A DNA stretch of 64,000 bases from Vibrio mimicus (GTDB lineage Bacteria > Pseudomonadota > Gammaproteobacteria > Enterobacterales > Vibrionaceae), in NCBI RefSeq assembly GCF_019048845.1, contig NZ_CP077426.1, forward strand, positions 3,147,501-3,211,500, given 5' to 3'. Made by a program: the position numbers and the translations under genes. The notes beneath the pieces are model-generated. The model did not search any database, had not been told where the DNA came from, and saw nothing but the letters and a program-made list of their open reading frames with translations. Of the stretch, positions 53,949-62,237 are shown piece after piece; the stretch's first letter is position 1; the number at the start of each line of letters is the position of its first letter.

Positions 53949-56900
53949 ATGTTGTTTAACAGAATATTAATCTCCATAGCGGTAGCTTTACCGCTCATCG
54001 CCTGCAGTGATCAGCCAGGGAAGGAGAGCAATTCGCCTCCCGCAGCGGGTTCAACTGTACCTTCTTTGCCATCAGCAACAGGCAGTGGTAATGGATCTGG
54101 TGGTACTGCTGGCTCTGGTGGCACTACGGGAAGTTCCCCAACAGCACCCGATCCACTCACTCCACCTATCGCTACTGGGCCGAGCAGCTTTACTTTGTCT
54201 GGCACTGTGGTTAGCAGCCAAAAGAACGATACTTATCTGTTTAAAATTTGTTCTGGCAATGTATGTGACCGCTGGCAAAGCACCGTAGAAAATGGTGTAT
54301 TCGAATACACCTTCGAGCTATCTCAATGGCCACAGGATAAAAGTGTCATTATTGAAGGGAATAAATTGGATGGTTCAGCACGCACCAACACAAATCCAGA
54401 AATCAATAGCAAAGCCAACTCTTACTTTAAAACTGAGCTAGATAACTTAGCTAACTTACAAAAATGGGATGGCAACAAAGATGGCGTTCTCAATGAGAAG
54501 GAAGTCTCCAAGCTTTCTCTCGATTCGGTCACGATGGCTTACCAAACCGTGGCCAATTATCTGCTCGCAAACCAGCTTAAGCATCACGCCGAAAAGCCTT
54601 ACTCCGAGAAGCACCAAGCGGTACGTAACTATCTATCGGAAAGTAGTCTCAACACCTTAGTGACCCCGACTGAGGAGCAACTGCAAAAGTTTAAAGAGCA
54701 CGTCAATGGACTGACGGCAGGAGGGAATAAAAAATTCCATGGCGAATACACCATGCCGTTTACGCCAGATCAGTGGCTCGCATTAGGGGGTAAAGTGGAA
54801 ACGCCACTTGATCAGCAGGTGATTCGCCTCAATGCGGCGCAAATGAAAACCTTGTTCCAACAAGATAATAACCGTGAAGCCACCAATAAGCAGTTTCGCT
54901 TAACTGTACAACAAAGCGCACTAATAAAAGGTGAGTTAGTCTATAACCAACAATTGGTGCTGGAACTAGCAGCCTTATACAGTCTGCTGGCTAATCACCC
55001 ACCGATTGAATTGACGTTAAGCGTTTGGGAAAGCAAAACCGTTACCGATCAAATTAAAGCCCTCAACCCTGGTGATGGCGAGGCAACTCACTTTGAAGGT
55101 ACTTACAATATCCCACTTAATGCCGATCATTTAGCGCAACTCGGCCTGTATGATTCACCGTCAGGCAAAGATGCAACCTTGTTAGTCAATGCCAGTACCA
55201 TGCGTGATGTTTATCAAACCTCGCAATTAGATATTCAGCAGAAAAAATCCGGTAACTACCGTTTCACCGTTTCGCCGATTCATTGGCCTACCGCGGAGAA
55301 TAATCTGTTAAGTATCGGTGCCAATGTGCTGCAAAAATTAGGGGCTAACCCCTCACGCCCACTATGGCGTCACTACCGCGACCATATTGTGACAGAGGCG
55401 ACCCCCGTAAAGGTCTATACTGCGCTTGAGCACGATTTTAATGCCGACTTACAGCAAGAATATCGCTTTTTACATAAGGTGAATGAGTTGGTGATGGCCA
55501 ATCATAAACACCCCTTGAAGTCATCCATACTGGGTTTGGCACCAGAAAAATACCTGCGGATCAGTGGCCGTTTCCCGCCAGAACTGCAATCCGCTTCTCT
55601 CAAAATTATTTTAGGTAGCCGACCAACCCCAAAACCAGGCGAGCATTTTGATAATGGCCGCTATCCGGAGCGCCACAATCCAGTACCTTTATTGGCCGAA
55701 GATGGCCAAAGGAAAACGACATTAGACTTAAAAGGGCAAAATGGGTTTGTCGCCAAAATCGCCCTGCGCGATATTGATAACCACTTCACTCTTTGCAAAC
55801 CCGGCAAACCCTATGAAGAAGAATACAAGTACGAATACACTGCCGATGAGATGCAAGATCAGCTCACCATACATATTGTGGATGAAAAAACCGGAACCGA
55901 GCTGCGCTCAGTACTTGGATCGTTTTGTGAGTTGGCTCAGCTTGATAAAAAAATCGGTAATGGTAATGACATTCTTGAGATCAGCGAGTTAGAGCGTTTG
56001 AATGTCGGTTATGTCAGCACAGCGCAGAGTGTGCTGCTCATGAAAATGTCATTAAGTAAACTAGGTTCAAACAACTATTTGCACCCTTGGCGACATGAAC
56101 AATTAGTGGCTATGTACCGTGATATGCCACGTAAACAAGTTGAACTGCTAGCCGCCGTGGTCGCCTTGCAAGCCAAAGGCATTCTCCTTGGCAGAGTGAT
56201 CAACTTGATTGAAGGTGCAACTTTTTACGAAGATTTACTCGCTTTAGCGGGCATGAACATCTACGGGCAATATGGCATGTTGTCAGATAATAACCTTTTG
56301 CCAAGCTTAGAAACACTTCAGACCAATCTCAATGCCAAAGAACCCATTGGGGCAATTTTGCTCAGTAATTTAGATGTGAATATTTCTCATATTATTCAAG
56401 AAATCACCGCATTACTCAGCACCTCTAAGGTAGACAGCTATTACTTTAAACATGTACGCCCAGGCAGTTGGGTCACTGTGTATCCAGTCAGTTCACTCGA
56501 CCCAACCTGTCAGGTTAAATACAATGAAAATCAGTTATTTGGCATCGGTGTTGCGGGTAAAGGAAAAAATGAACAAGGTCATTGGATGACAGTTCGCTGG
56601 GATGCACAAATCGGAGCTAATAGTTACACCATAGGTTGGCAAACGACCCCATTCAGTGACATTAGTAGTGCCGCTAATCAAGTATCCACTAAAAAACTCT
56701 ATGCCACTTTGCCAGCACTTGAAGCTAAGGGAACTTACTATATTCGTATTCAGAGTGATGTGGGAGAAGTGAGCGAAACGTTGGAATATCAGCCTCAACG
56801 AGTCTTCCTTGCCGATTCACGTGTCACTCATGGAATCGTCGGCGATGACAGTACTCGTGGGCGAGACAGCGATCCATCCTGTGATCCTCTCAGCGGCAAA

Positions 56901-57563
56901 GCCAAAAACAGCAACAGCGATGGCTTCCTCGGCGCTCGCTATATCAAGCTTGACGAAAAAGGCTTACCTCTCAAAAGGCAAGATTTAACCTATAAGCAGC
57001 ACCCATTCCAATGTGTACTGGATGCACAAAGTGGCCTGGTTTGGGAAACCAAACGAGCACGTAAAGAAAATCAACCTTACTCGATTCACGATGATGACAA
57101 CATGTATGCCATGGCCGTTTCCGAATCAACCAGTGATTGGGGGGCTTCCTGTGTATTACCGGAACTGAATATTACCTCTTCAGATCCAGTGCAGTGCAAT
57201 GTGGCCAACCAAGTGAAATGGGTTAACCAAGCCAAGCTGTGCGGCTTAGATAACTGGCGAGTTCCGAGCATGCTCGAGTTGTATAGTTTGATGAATTTTG
57301 GTCGAAAGAACCGTTCGGAGATGAATATGGATATGCGTTATTTCCCGCTCACTCGCGTACCGCGTACCGAAACCCTTTACAACGAGAAGTGGCAGGTGAT
57401 CAGACAGGGTTATACACACGGTTTCTGGACCACATTCCAAAGCCTCGATCAGAAGAAAAATAGTGTATTCGAACCGCTTTGGGGCACACTCCAACGACGC
57501 GATATCCATGAACCTCATCTATTGATGTTAGTCAGTGATGGCTTTAAGACCGAGCAGCAATAA
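53949..57563 (+). CDS. Large repeat-bearing lipoprotein next to the Tad operon
   Basis: A 1204-residue lipoprotein. The lipobox is LIAC (Cys19), followed by a Gly/Ser/Pro/Thr-rich linker to about residue 80. Two EF-hand/dockerin-like calcium sites are each followed by a helical segment: WDGNKDGVLNEKEV near 174 and NGNDILEISELERL near 675. Two copies of another unit start FHGEYTMPFTPDQW and FEGTYNIPLNADHL. A fibronectin-III-like stretch is near 880-950 (VRWDAQIGANSYTIGW), then a C-terminal DUF1566/Lcl domain (GLVWETK ... LCGLDNWRVPSMLELYSLMNFG). I do not recognise a named orthologue. Its divergent position suggests a pilus-linked surface adhesin or accessory factor, an inference. It is probably co-transcribed with the next gene, 12 bases downstream. 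Confidence 0.75.
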   Translation: MLFNRILISIAVALPLIACSDQPGKESNSPPAAGSTVPSLPSATGSGNGSGGTAGSGGTTGSSPTAPDPLTPPIATGPSSFTLSGTVVSSQKNDTYLFKICSGNVCDRWQSTVENGVFEYTFELSQWPQDKSVIIEGNKLDGSARTNTNPEINSKANSYFKTELDNLANLQKWDGNKDGVLNEKEVSKLSLDSVTMAYQTVANYLLANQLKHHAEKPYSEKHQAVRNYLSESSLNTLVTPTEEQLQKFKEHVNGLTAGGNKKFHGEYTMPFTPDQWLALGGKVETPLDQQVIRLNAAQMKTLFQQDNNREATNKQFRLTVQQSALIKGELVYNQQLVLELAALYSLLANHPPIELTLSVWESKTVTDQIKALNPGDGEATHFEGTYNIPLNADHLAQLGLYDSPSGKDATLLVNASTMRDVYQTSQLDIQQKKSGNYRFTVSPIHWPTAENNLLSIGANVLQKLGANPSRPLWRHYRDHIVTEATPVKVYTALEHDFNADLQQEYRFLHKVNELVMANHKHPLKSSILGLAPEKYLRISGRFPPELQSASLKIILGSRPTPKPGEHFDNGRYPERHNPVPLLAEDGQRKTTLDLKGQNGFVAKIALRDIDNHFTLCKPGKPYEEEYKYEYTADEMQDQLTIHIVDEKTGTELRSVLGSFCELAQLDKKIGNGNDILEISELERLNVGYVSTAQSVLLMKMSLSKLGSNNYLHPWRHEQLVAMYRDMPRKQVELLAAVVALQAKGILLGRVINLIEGATFYEDLLALAGMNIYGQYGMLSDNNLLPSLETLQTNLNAKEPIGAILLSNLDVNISHIIQEITALLSTSKVDSYYFKHVRPGSWVTVYPVSSLDPTCQVKYNENQLFGIGVAGKGKNEQGHWMTVRWDAQIGANSYTIGWQTTPFSDISSAANQVSTKKLYATLPALEAKGTYYIRIQSDVGEVSETLEYQPQRVFLADSRVTHGIVGDDSTRGRDSDPSCDPLSGKAKNSNSDGFLGARYIKLDEKGLPLKRQDLTYKQHPFQCVLDAQSGLVWETKRARKENQPYSIHDDDNMYAMAVSESTSDWGASCVLPELNITSSDPVQCNVANQVKWVNQAKLCGLDNWRVPSMLELYSLMNFGRKNRSEMNMDMRYFPLTRVPRTETLYNEKWQVIRQGYTHGFWTTFQSLDQKKNSVFEPLWGTLQRRDIHEPHLLMLVSDGFKTEQQ

Positions 57564-57575
57564 GGGAGAATTACC

Positions 57576-58277
57576 ATGAATTACTCGTTAACATTAATGG
57601 CGTTGCTCATCGCTCCCACTTGTCTCGCTCAACAAGCGCAAGTGTGTTTACCCAATACGGATTTAAATCCCAACCAGCGTTTCAGTCATGTCATCCTCAA
57701 TACGGATATAGGTGACTACAAGGTGGTGAATGATGCAGTGACAGGATTGCAGTGGAGTTATTGCTTGGTTGGGCAAACGCTCAATGCCGATCAAATCACT
57801 TGTGATGGTCAACCCGTCGTGCCTTATGATGAAGCACCCGTTGAACAATATAAGCCCAACATTCGGGAAAAGGTACTGGATGCGCTTTACACTGAAAAGC
57901 AAAAACTCGGCACAGTTGGCGCAAACTGGCGCTTACCCAATACTCAAGAGCTATTAAGTATCTATAACGATAGATGCTACCCAAATACCTACCCTGCGTT
58001 TCATTTTTCGTTTGGGCTTACGGAAGAAGAGATTAACCAACTTGCCAACACCAAAGTGGATTGGTCACTCCCTGAACCAGAACGAAATGCTCTGCTCGCT
58101 GTACTTTCTCGTGGTAAAGCGTACAAAGCTATCTATTTAACCACGGATTCAGCACTGCCGGGGGATGGCTATTTTTACTATTCGATACCCTTTAAAGAGC
58201 TAAGCTCACCTATCAAAATCAATGGCGATAATCCAGGCATGTTACGCTTGGTGAGACCTATCCCGACAACGCCATAA
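57576..58277 (+). CDS. Secreted DUF1566/Lcl-like protein
   Basis: A 233-residue protein with a signal peptide (about 1-18, ending CLA). The body is one DUF1566/Lcl-type domain: DAVTGLQWSYCLVGQ, then GANWRLPNTQELLSIYNDRCY and a closing GMLRLVRPI. It has several Cys for disulfides. The same domain ends the preceding 1204-residue lipoprotein, so the pair may act together at the cell surface. Lcl-type domains occur in adhesins, but the function here is unproven. AGGGAG seven bases before the ATG is a good ribosome-binding site. Confidence 0.75.
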   Translation: MNYSLTLMALLIAPTCLAQQAQVCLPNTDLNPNQRFSHVILNTDIGDYKVVNDAVTGLQWSYCLVGQTLNADQITCDGQPVVPYDEAPVEQYKPNIREKVLDALYTEKQKLGTVGANWRLPNTQELLSIYNDRCYPNTYPAFHFSFGLTEEEINQLANTKVDWSLPEPERNALLAVLSRGKAYKAIYLTTDSALPGDGYFYYSIPFKELSSPIKINGDNPGMLRLVRPIPTTP

Positions 58278-58295
58278 GCTCGAACCCTGCAACCC

Positions 58296-58323
58296 TTCCC
58301 CCTAATCAAACGATTAGGGGGAA
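58296..58323. terminator. Hairpin between the convergent DUF1566 and rep genes
   Basis: Perfect 12-bp stem TTCCCCCTAATC / GATTAGGGGGAA with AAAC loop. T runs are lacking, but the position between convergent genes supports a bidirectional terminator. Confidence 0.7.
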
Positions 58324-58343
58324 ACCAAAGCAATTCAGATCAA

Positions 58344-60359
58344 TTATTTTTTAAACATCGCTCTTAAATTAGCGATATGCGCTTGGCCTTTGGCCATTCG
58401 CTCTTCCTGAGTAACGGGTTTTTTCTTCACTTCCCACTCAATATCCTCTTGCGGTAGCTCATCCAGAAAACGGCTTTGAGTGGGTTTAATCAGCTCACCA
58501 AACTGACGGCGCTCTTTACACACCATAAAGGTCAGTTCACGCTGCGCGCGAGTGATCCCGACATACATTAAGCGCCGCTCTTCCTCGACGTTCTCTTCAT
58601 CAATGCTGGTTTGATGCGGCAAAATGCCCTCTTCAGCACCAATCAAATACACATACGGAAATTCTAAGCCCTTTGAGGCGTGCAGTGTCATCAGTTGTAC
58701 TGCATCACTGTCATCGTTCTCTTCGCCACGCTCCATCATGTCGCGCAGAGTTAAACGCTGTACCACCTCTTTCAGAGTTTTCTCTTGCTGATCGGGATTA
58801 TCGCCTTCCAAATCGGCCACGATCCATGAATAGAGATCGGAGACGTTTTTCATGCGCATTTCGGCCGCTTTCGGACTGGAAGAGGTCTCATACAGCCAAT
58901 CTTCATAACGAATATCGCGCACCAACGCGCGTACGGCTTCCACCGTGTTACCACGTTCAGCATTATCAGCAATCGCCACCAACCATTCAGTGAAGCGGCG
59001 TAAGTTGTCTAGCCCTCGCCCACCTAAATGCTGCTCTAAGCCAAGTTCAAAACTCGCCGCAAATAGGCTTTTTCCTCGCATATTGGCGTAACTGCCTAGC
59101 TTTTCGAGGGTGGCAGGGCCGATTTCACGCTTCGGTGTATTCACAATCCGTAAAAAAGCGTTGTCATCATCGGGGTTCACCAACACTCGCAGGTAAGCCA
59201 TGATGTCTTTGATCTCTGCACGCGCAAAAAACGAAGTGCCACCAGACAGTTTGTAGGGTACGCGGTTTTGGGTGAGTGATTTTTCAATCAGTCGCGATTG
59301 ATGATTACCACGGTACAAGATTGCATAGTCACGATACTCAGTTCGATTAAGAAACTTATGCGCGATGATCTCCGCGGTCACTCGTTCCGCTTCATGATCT
59401 TCATTATTGGCTAGAATGACCTTGAGCTTTTCCCCTTCTGCTAACTCAGAAAACAGTGCTTTTTGATACACATGGGGGTTATTCGCAATCAAGATATTGG
59501 CGGCACGCAAAATACGGCTCGTGGAACGGTAATTTTGCTCCAACTTAATCAGCTTTAAACTCGGAAAGTCTTCACCTAGCAAGACCAAGTTTTGTGGCTT
59601 GGCACCGCGCCATGAGTAGATAGACTGGTCATCATCCCCTACCACGGTCAAGCGGCCACGCTCTCCAACTAACAGTTTAACCAGCTCATACTGGCTAGAG
59701 TTCGTGTCTTGATATTCGTCCACCAACAAATAGCGAATACGATTTTGCCAGCGCTGGCGGACTTCTTCACTACTACGCAGTAGCAGTACGGGGAGTAAAA
59801 TCAAATCATCAAAATCAAGCGCGTTGTAAGACTGCATCTGTTTTTGGTAAAGCTCAAAACAGTGTGCAAAAAGCTGCTGCTGTTCTCCTTTCGCCATTGC
59901 CTTGGCTTGTGGCGGAGTCAGCATGTCATTTTTCCAGTTGGAAATGGTGCTGAGTAACAAACGGAGCAGATCTTTATCGCCATCGAGCTGCTTTTCAGTC
60001 AATTCTTTGAGTAGCGCGAGCTGATCTTGATCGTCAAACAGTGAAAAGCCCGCTTTAAGGCCGAGAGCCTTGAATTCACGGCGAATGATATTTAAACCAA
60101 GGGTATGGAAGGTGGACACCATTAATCCGCGCGACTCACCTTTACCAAGCGTTTGAGCAACGCGCTCTTTCATTTCACGCGCGGCTTTATTGGTAAACGT
60201 CACTGCCGCAATATTGCGTGCTTTATAGCCACACTGTTGAACCAAATAAGCAATTTTATTGGTGATAACGCGAGTTTTGCCCGAGCCTGCACCCGCCAGT
60301 ACCAGACAGGGTCCGGAGACGTATTTGACGGCTTCATCTTGTCTTGGGTTCAGCTTCAT
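58344..60359 (-). CDS. rep: ATP-dependent DNA helicase Rep
   Basis: A 671-residue SF1A helicase (E. coli 673) that works at replication forks to remove protein blocks. Start [17 protein letters not shown] at 60359 matches the E. coli N-terminus; an open frame reaches 60377. Walker [10 protein letters not shown] begins near residue 23. Other motifs are [37 protein letters not shown] and [16 protein letters not shown]. The C-terminal tail ([11 protein letters not shown]) is the part that binds the replicative helicase DnaB in E. coli. Confidence 0.95.
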   Translation of the reverse strand: MKLNPRQDEAVKYVSGPCLVLAGAGSGKTRVITNKIAYLVQQCGYKARNIAAVTFTNKAAREMKERVAQTLGKGESRGLMVSTFHTLGLNIIRREFKALGLKAGFSLFDDQDQLALLKELTEKQLDGDKDLLRLLLSTISNWKNDMLTPPQAKAMAKGEQQQLFAHCFELYQKQMQSYNALDFDDLILLPVLLLRSSEEVRQRWQNRIRYLLVDEYQDTNSSQYELVKLLVGERGRLTVVGDDDQSIYSWRGAKPQNLVLLGEDFPSLKLIKLEQNYRSTSRILRAANILIANNPHVYQKALFSELAEGEKLKVILANNEDHEAERVTAEIIAHKFLNRTEYRDYAILYRGNHQSRLIEKSLTQNRVPYKLSGGTSFFARAEIKDIMAYLRVLVNPDDDNAFLRIVNTPKREIGPATLEKLGSYANMRGKSLFAASFELGLEQHLGGRGLDNLRRFTEWLVAIADNAERGNTVEAVRALVRDIRYEDWLYETSSSPKAAEMRMKNVSDLYSWIVADLEGDNPDQQEKTLKEVVQRLTLRDMMERGEENDDSDAVQLMTLHASKGLEFPYVYLIGAEEGILPHQTSIDEENVEEERRLMYVGITRAQRELTFMVCKERRQFGELIKPTQSRFLDELPQEDIEWEVKKKPVTQEERMAKGQAHIANLRAMFKK

Positions 60360-60459
60360 GGTGCTCTCAGTCTTCACAATTCAGCCGCCAATAATAATCC
60401 TCTGGCAGCGGATTACCAATAAAGAAACTGCCTTTATGAAAATTTACTGCACAAGTGTA

Positions 60460-60505
60460 TTGCAAAACAGGGGGTATTAGCCGCTATAATGAACAACCGT
60501 TCATT
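60460..60505 (+). promoter_or_regulatory. vexR promoter with TetR-type operator
   Basis: TTGCAA (60460-60465) and TATAAT (60485-60490) with a 19-bp spacer. Directly overlapping the -10 is AATGAAC-aacc-GTTCATT (60488-60505), a perfect 7-bp inverted repeat. This is the layout of an autorepressed TetR-family gene. Confidence 0.65.
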
Positions 60506-60519
60506 TGCAGAGAAATGTG

Positions 60520-61101
60520 ATGTCCGAGTTGGTGCACTACGATAAACAACTCCAGATCTTAATCGCCGCAGAAAAATTAATTGCAGAACAAGGGTTTCAA
60601 GGACTCTCGATGCATAAATTGGCTAAAACGGCGAATATGGCGACTGGAACGATTTATCGCTACTTCCGCGATAAAGATCATCTGCTGACTGAGGTGCGTT
60701 TGCATGTCAGTCAACAAATCGCAGAAGTGGTGCAAACCAATATCCAAGATGACATGTCTTTGCAGGAATGCTTCCGTACTATGTGGCTTAATATTTGGAC
60801 GTTGGCTGGCTCTTGTCGTGACATTATCAGTAATCGAGTGCAGTATGAGTCTTTACCAACAACAACTTGTTGCAATGTAAGGGAACTAGAGCGGAAAATG
60901 TTTGCCAAAGTCGAATTGCTATTCGACCAAGGAAAGCAGCAGGGACTCTTCAAACCTCTCGATAATCGTCTTCTTTCTGCACTGAGTTTTGAAACCGCTA
61001 TCACTCTTGCTCGTCAATACGCTTTAGGTTTTTATCAACTGGATGATTCAACTCTCGATGCGATGATTCAAGCCAGTTGGGATGCTATTACTCAACACTA
61101 A
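60520..61101 (+). CDS. vexR: TetR-family efflux regulator (VexR)
   Basis: A 193-residue regulator from the ATG at 60520 (MSELVHYDKQL). The N-terminal TetR HTH covers about 10-60 (KLAKTANMATGTIYRYFRDKDHLL); the rest is an all-helical ligand-binding domain. It is followed 18 bases later by the RND adaptor and pump genes, so it probably controls vexRAB. Symbol assigned from V. cholerae gene order from memory. Confidence 0.85.
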   Translation: MSELVHYDKQLQILIAAEKLIAEQGFQGLSMHKLAKTANMATGTIYRYFRDKDHLLTEVRLHVSQQIAEVVQTNIQDDMSLQECFRTMWLNIWTLAGSCRDIISNRVQYESLPTTTCCNVRELERKMFAKVELLFDQGKQQGLFKPLDNRLLSALSFETAITLARQYALGFYQLDDSTLDAMIQASWDAITQH

Positions 61102-61119
61102 TTTGGAGTTCGCACCAGA

Positions 61120-62226
61120 ATGAAAAAGTGGACATTCTTTATGTTGCTTATCGCCATCCTGCTTTTTGGCAGCGTGATAGGCTTCAACCTTTTCAAACAA
61201 AAGAAAATTGCCGAGTATCTCGCCAATCGCCCAGAACCTGAGTTTCCAGTCACGGTAACCACTGTCAATCCTGTCGACTGGGTACCTGTCATTGAAGCGA
61301 TTGGTTTTATTGAACCTAATCAAGGGGTAACGCTAACCACGGAAACGGCGGGCGTCATTGATCAAATTACGTTTGAGTCGGGCACCCAAGTGGCGAAAGA
61401 TCAGCCTCTAGTTCTACTCGATTCCGCAGTAGAAAAAGCGAACTTAAAAAGCTCAGAAGCTCGTCTTCCGGCAGCAAAAGCCAAGTATGAGCGTTATAAA
61501 GGTCTATTTACAAAAGGCTCTATCTCGAAAGAGTCTTACGATGAAGCGGAAGCCAACTACTACGCATTAGCAGCAGACATTGAAAGCCTGAAAGCGACCA
61601 TTGCTCGCCGTGAAATCAAAGCCCCTTTTGCTGGTGTGATCGGTATTCGTAATGTGTTTCTAGGCCAATACCTGCAACCAGGCACCGATATTGTGCGCTT
61701 GGAAGATACCAGCGTAATGCGCCTACGTTTTACTGTGCCTCAAACGGATATTTCGCGTATTTCACTCAATCAGGAAGTCGATATTTTTGTCGATGCCTAT
61801 CCACAAACGTCATTCAAAGGCTCGATTTCAGCAATTGAACCCGCGGTAAGCGTACAAAGTGGCCTGATCCAAGTGCAAGCGAATATCCCAAATAGTGATG
61901 GCAAGCTGCGTAGCGGTATGTTTGCACGTGCCAACATTATTCTGCCTAAGCTAGACAACCAAGTCACCCTGCCACAAACCGCCATTACTTACACACTCTA
62001 CGGCGATAATGTGTATGTGATCACCGAAGAAAACGGTGAAAAACGTGTGCAGCAACATGTGGTGAAAGTGGGTGAGCGAACTAAGTCTATTGCTCACATT
62101 CTTGAAGGCGTAAAACCGGGCGATGTCGTGGTGACTACAGGTCAAGTTCGTCTAAGTAATGGTGCAAAAGTTCGTGTTGTCGAGAGCGATGCAACTACAC
62201 CACCAGCTGAAACCCCAATGCTGTAA
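61120..62226 (+). CDS. vexA: RND efflux periplasmic adaptor (VexA-like)
   Basis: A 368-residue membrane-fusion protein with an N-terminal TM anchor (FFMLLIAILLFGSVIGF). The lipoyl halves are GVTLTTETAGVIDQITFESG and IKAPFAGVIGIRNV, flanking a helical hairpin of about 60 residues; a beta-barrel and membrane-proximal domain follow. It links the inner-membrane RND pump to an outer-membrane channel such as TolC. The gene lies 11 bases before the pump gene. Confidence 0.9.
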   Translation: MKKWTFFMLLIAILLFGSVIGFNLFKQKKIAEYLANRPEPEFPVTVTTVNPVDWVPVIEAIGFIEPNQGVTLTTETAGVIDQITFESGTQVAKDQPLVLLDSAVEKANLKSSEARLPAAKAKYERYKGLFTKGSISKESYDEAEANYYALAADIESLKATIARREIKAPFAGVIGIRNVFLGQYLQPGTDIVRLEDTSVMRLRFTVPQTDISRISLNQEVDIFVDAYPQTSFKGSISAIEPAVSVQSGLIQVQANIPNSDGKLRSGMFARANIILPKLDNQVTLPQTAITYTLYGDNVYVITEENGEKRVQQHVVKVGERTKSIAHILEGVKPGDVVVTTGQVRLSNGAKVRVVESDATTPPAETPML

Positions 62227-62237
62227 GCGGAGGCATC

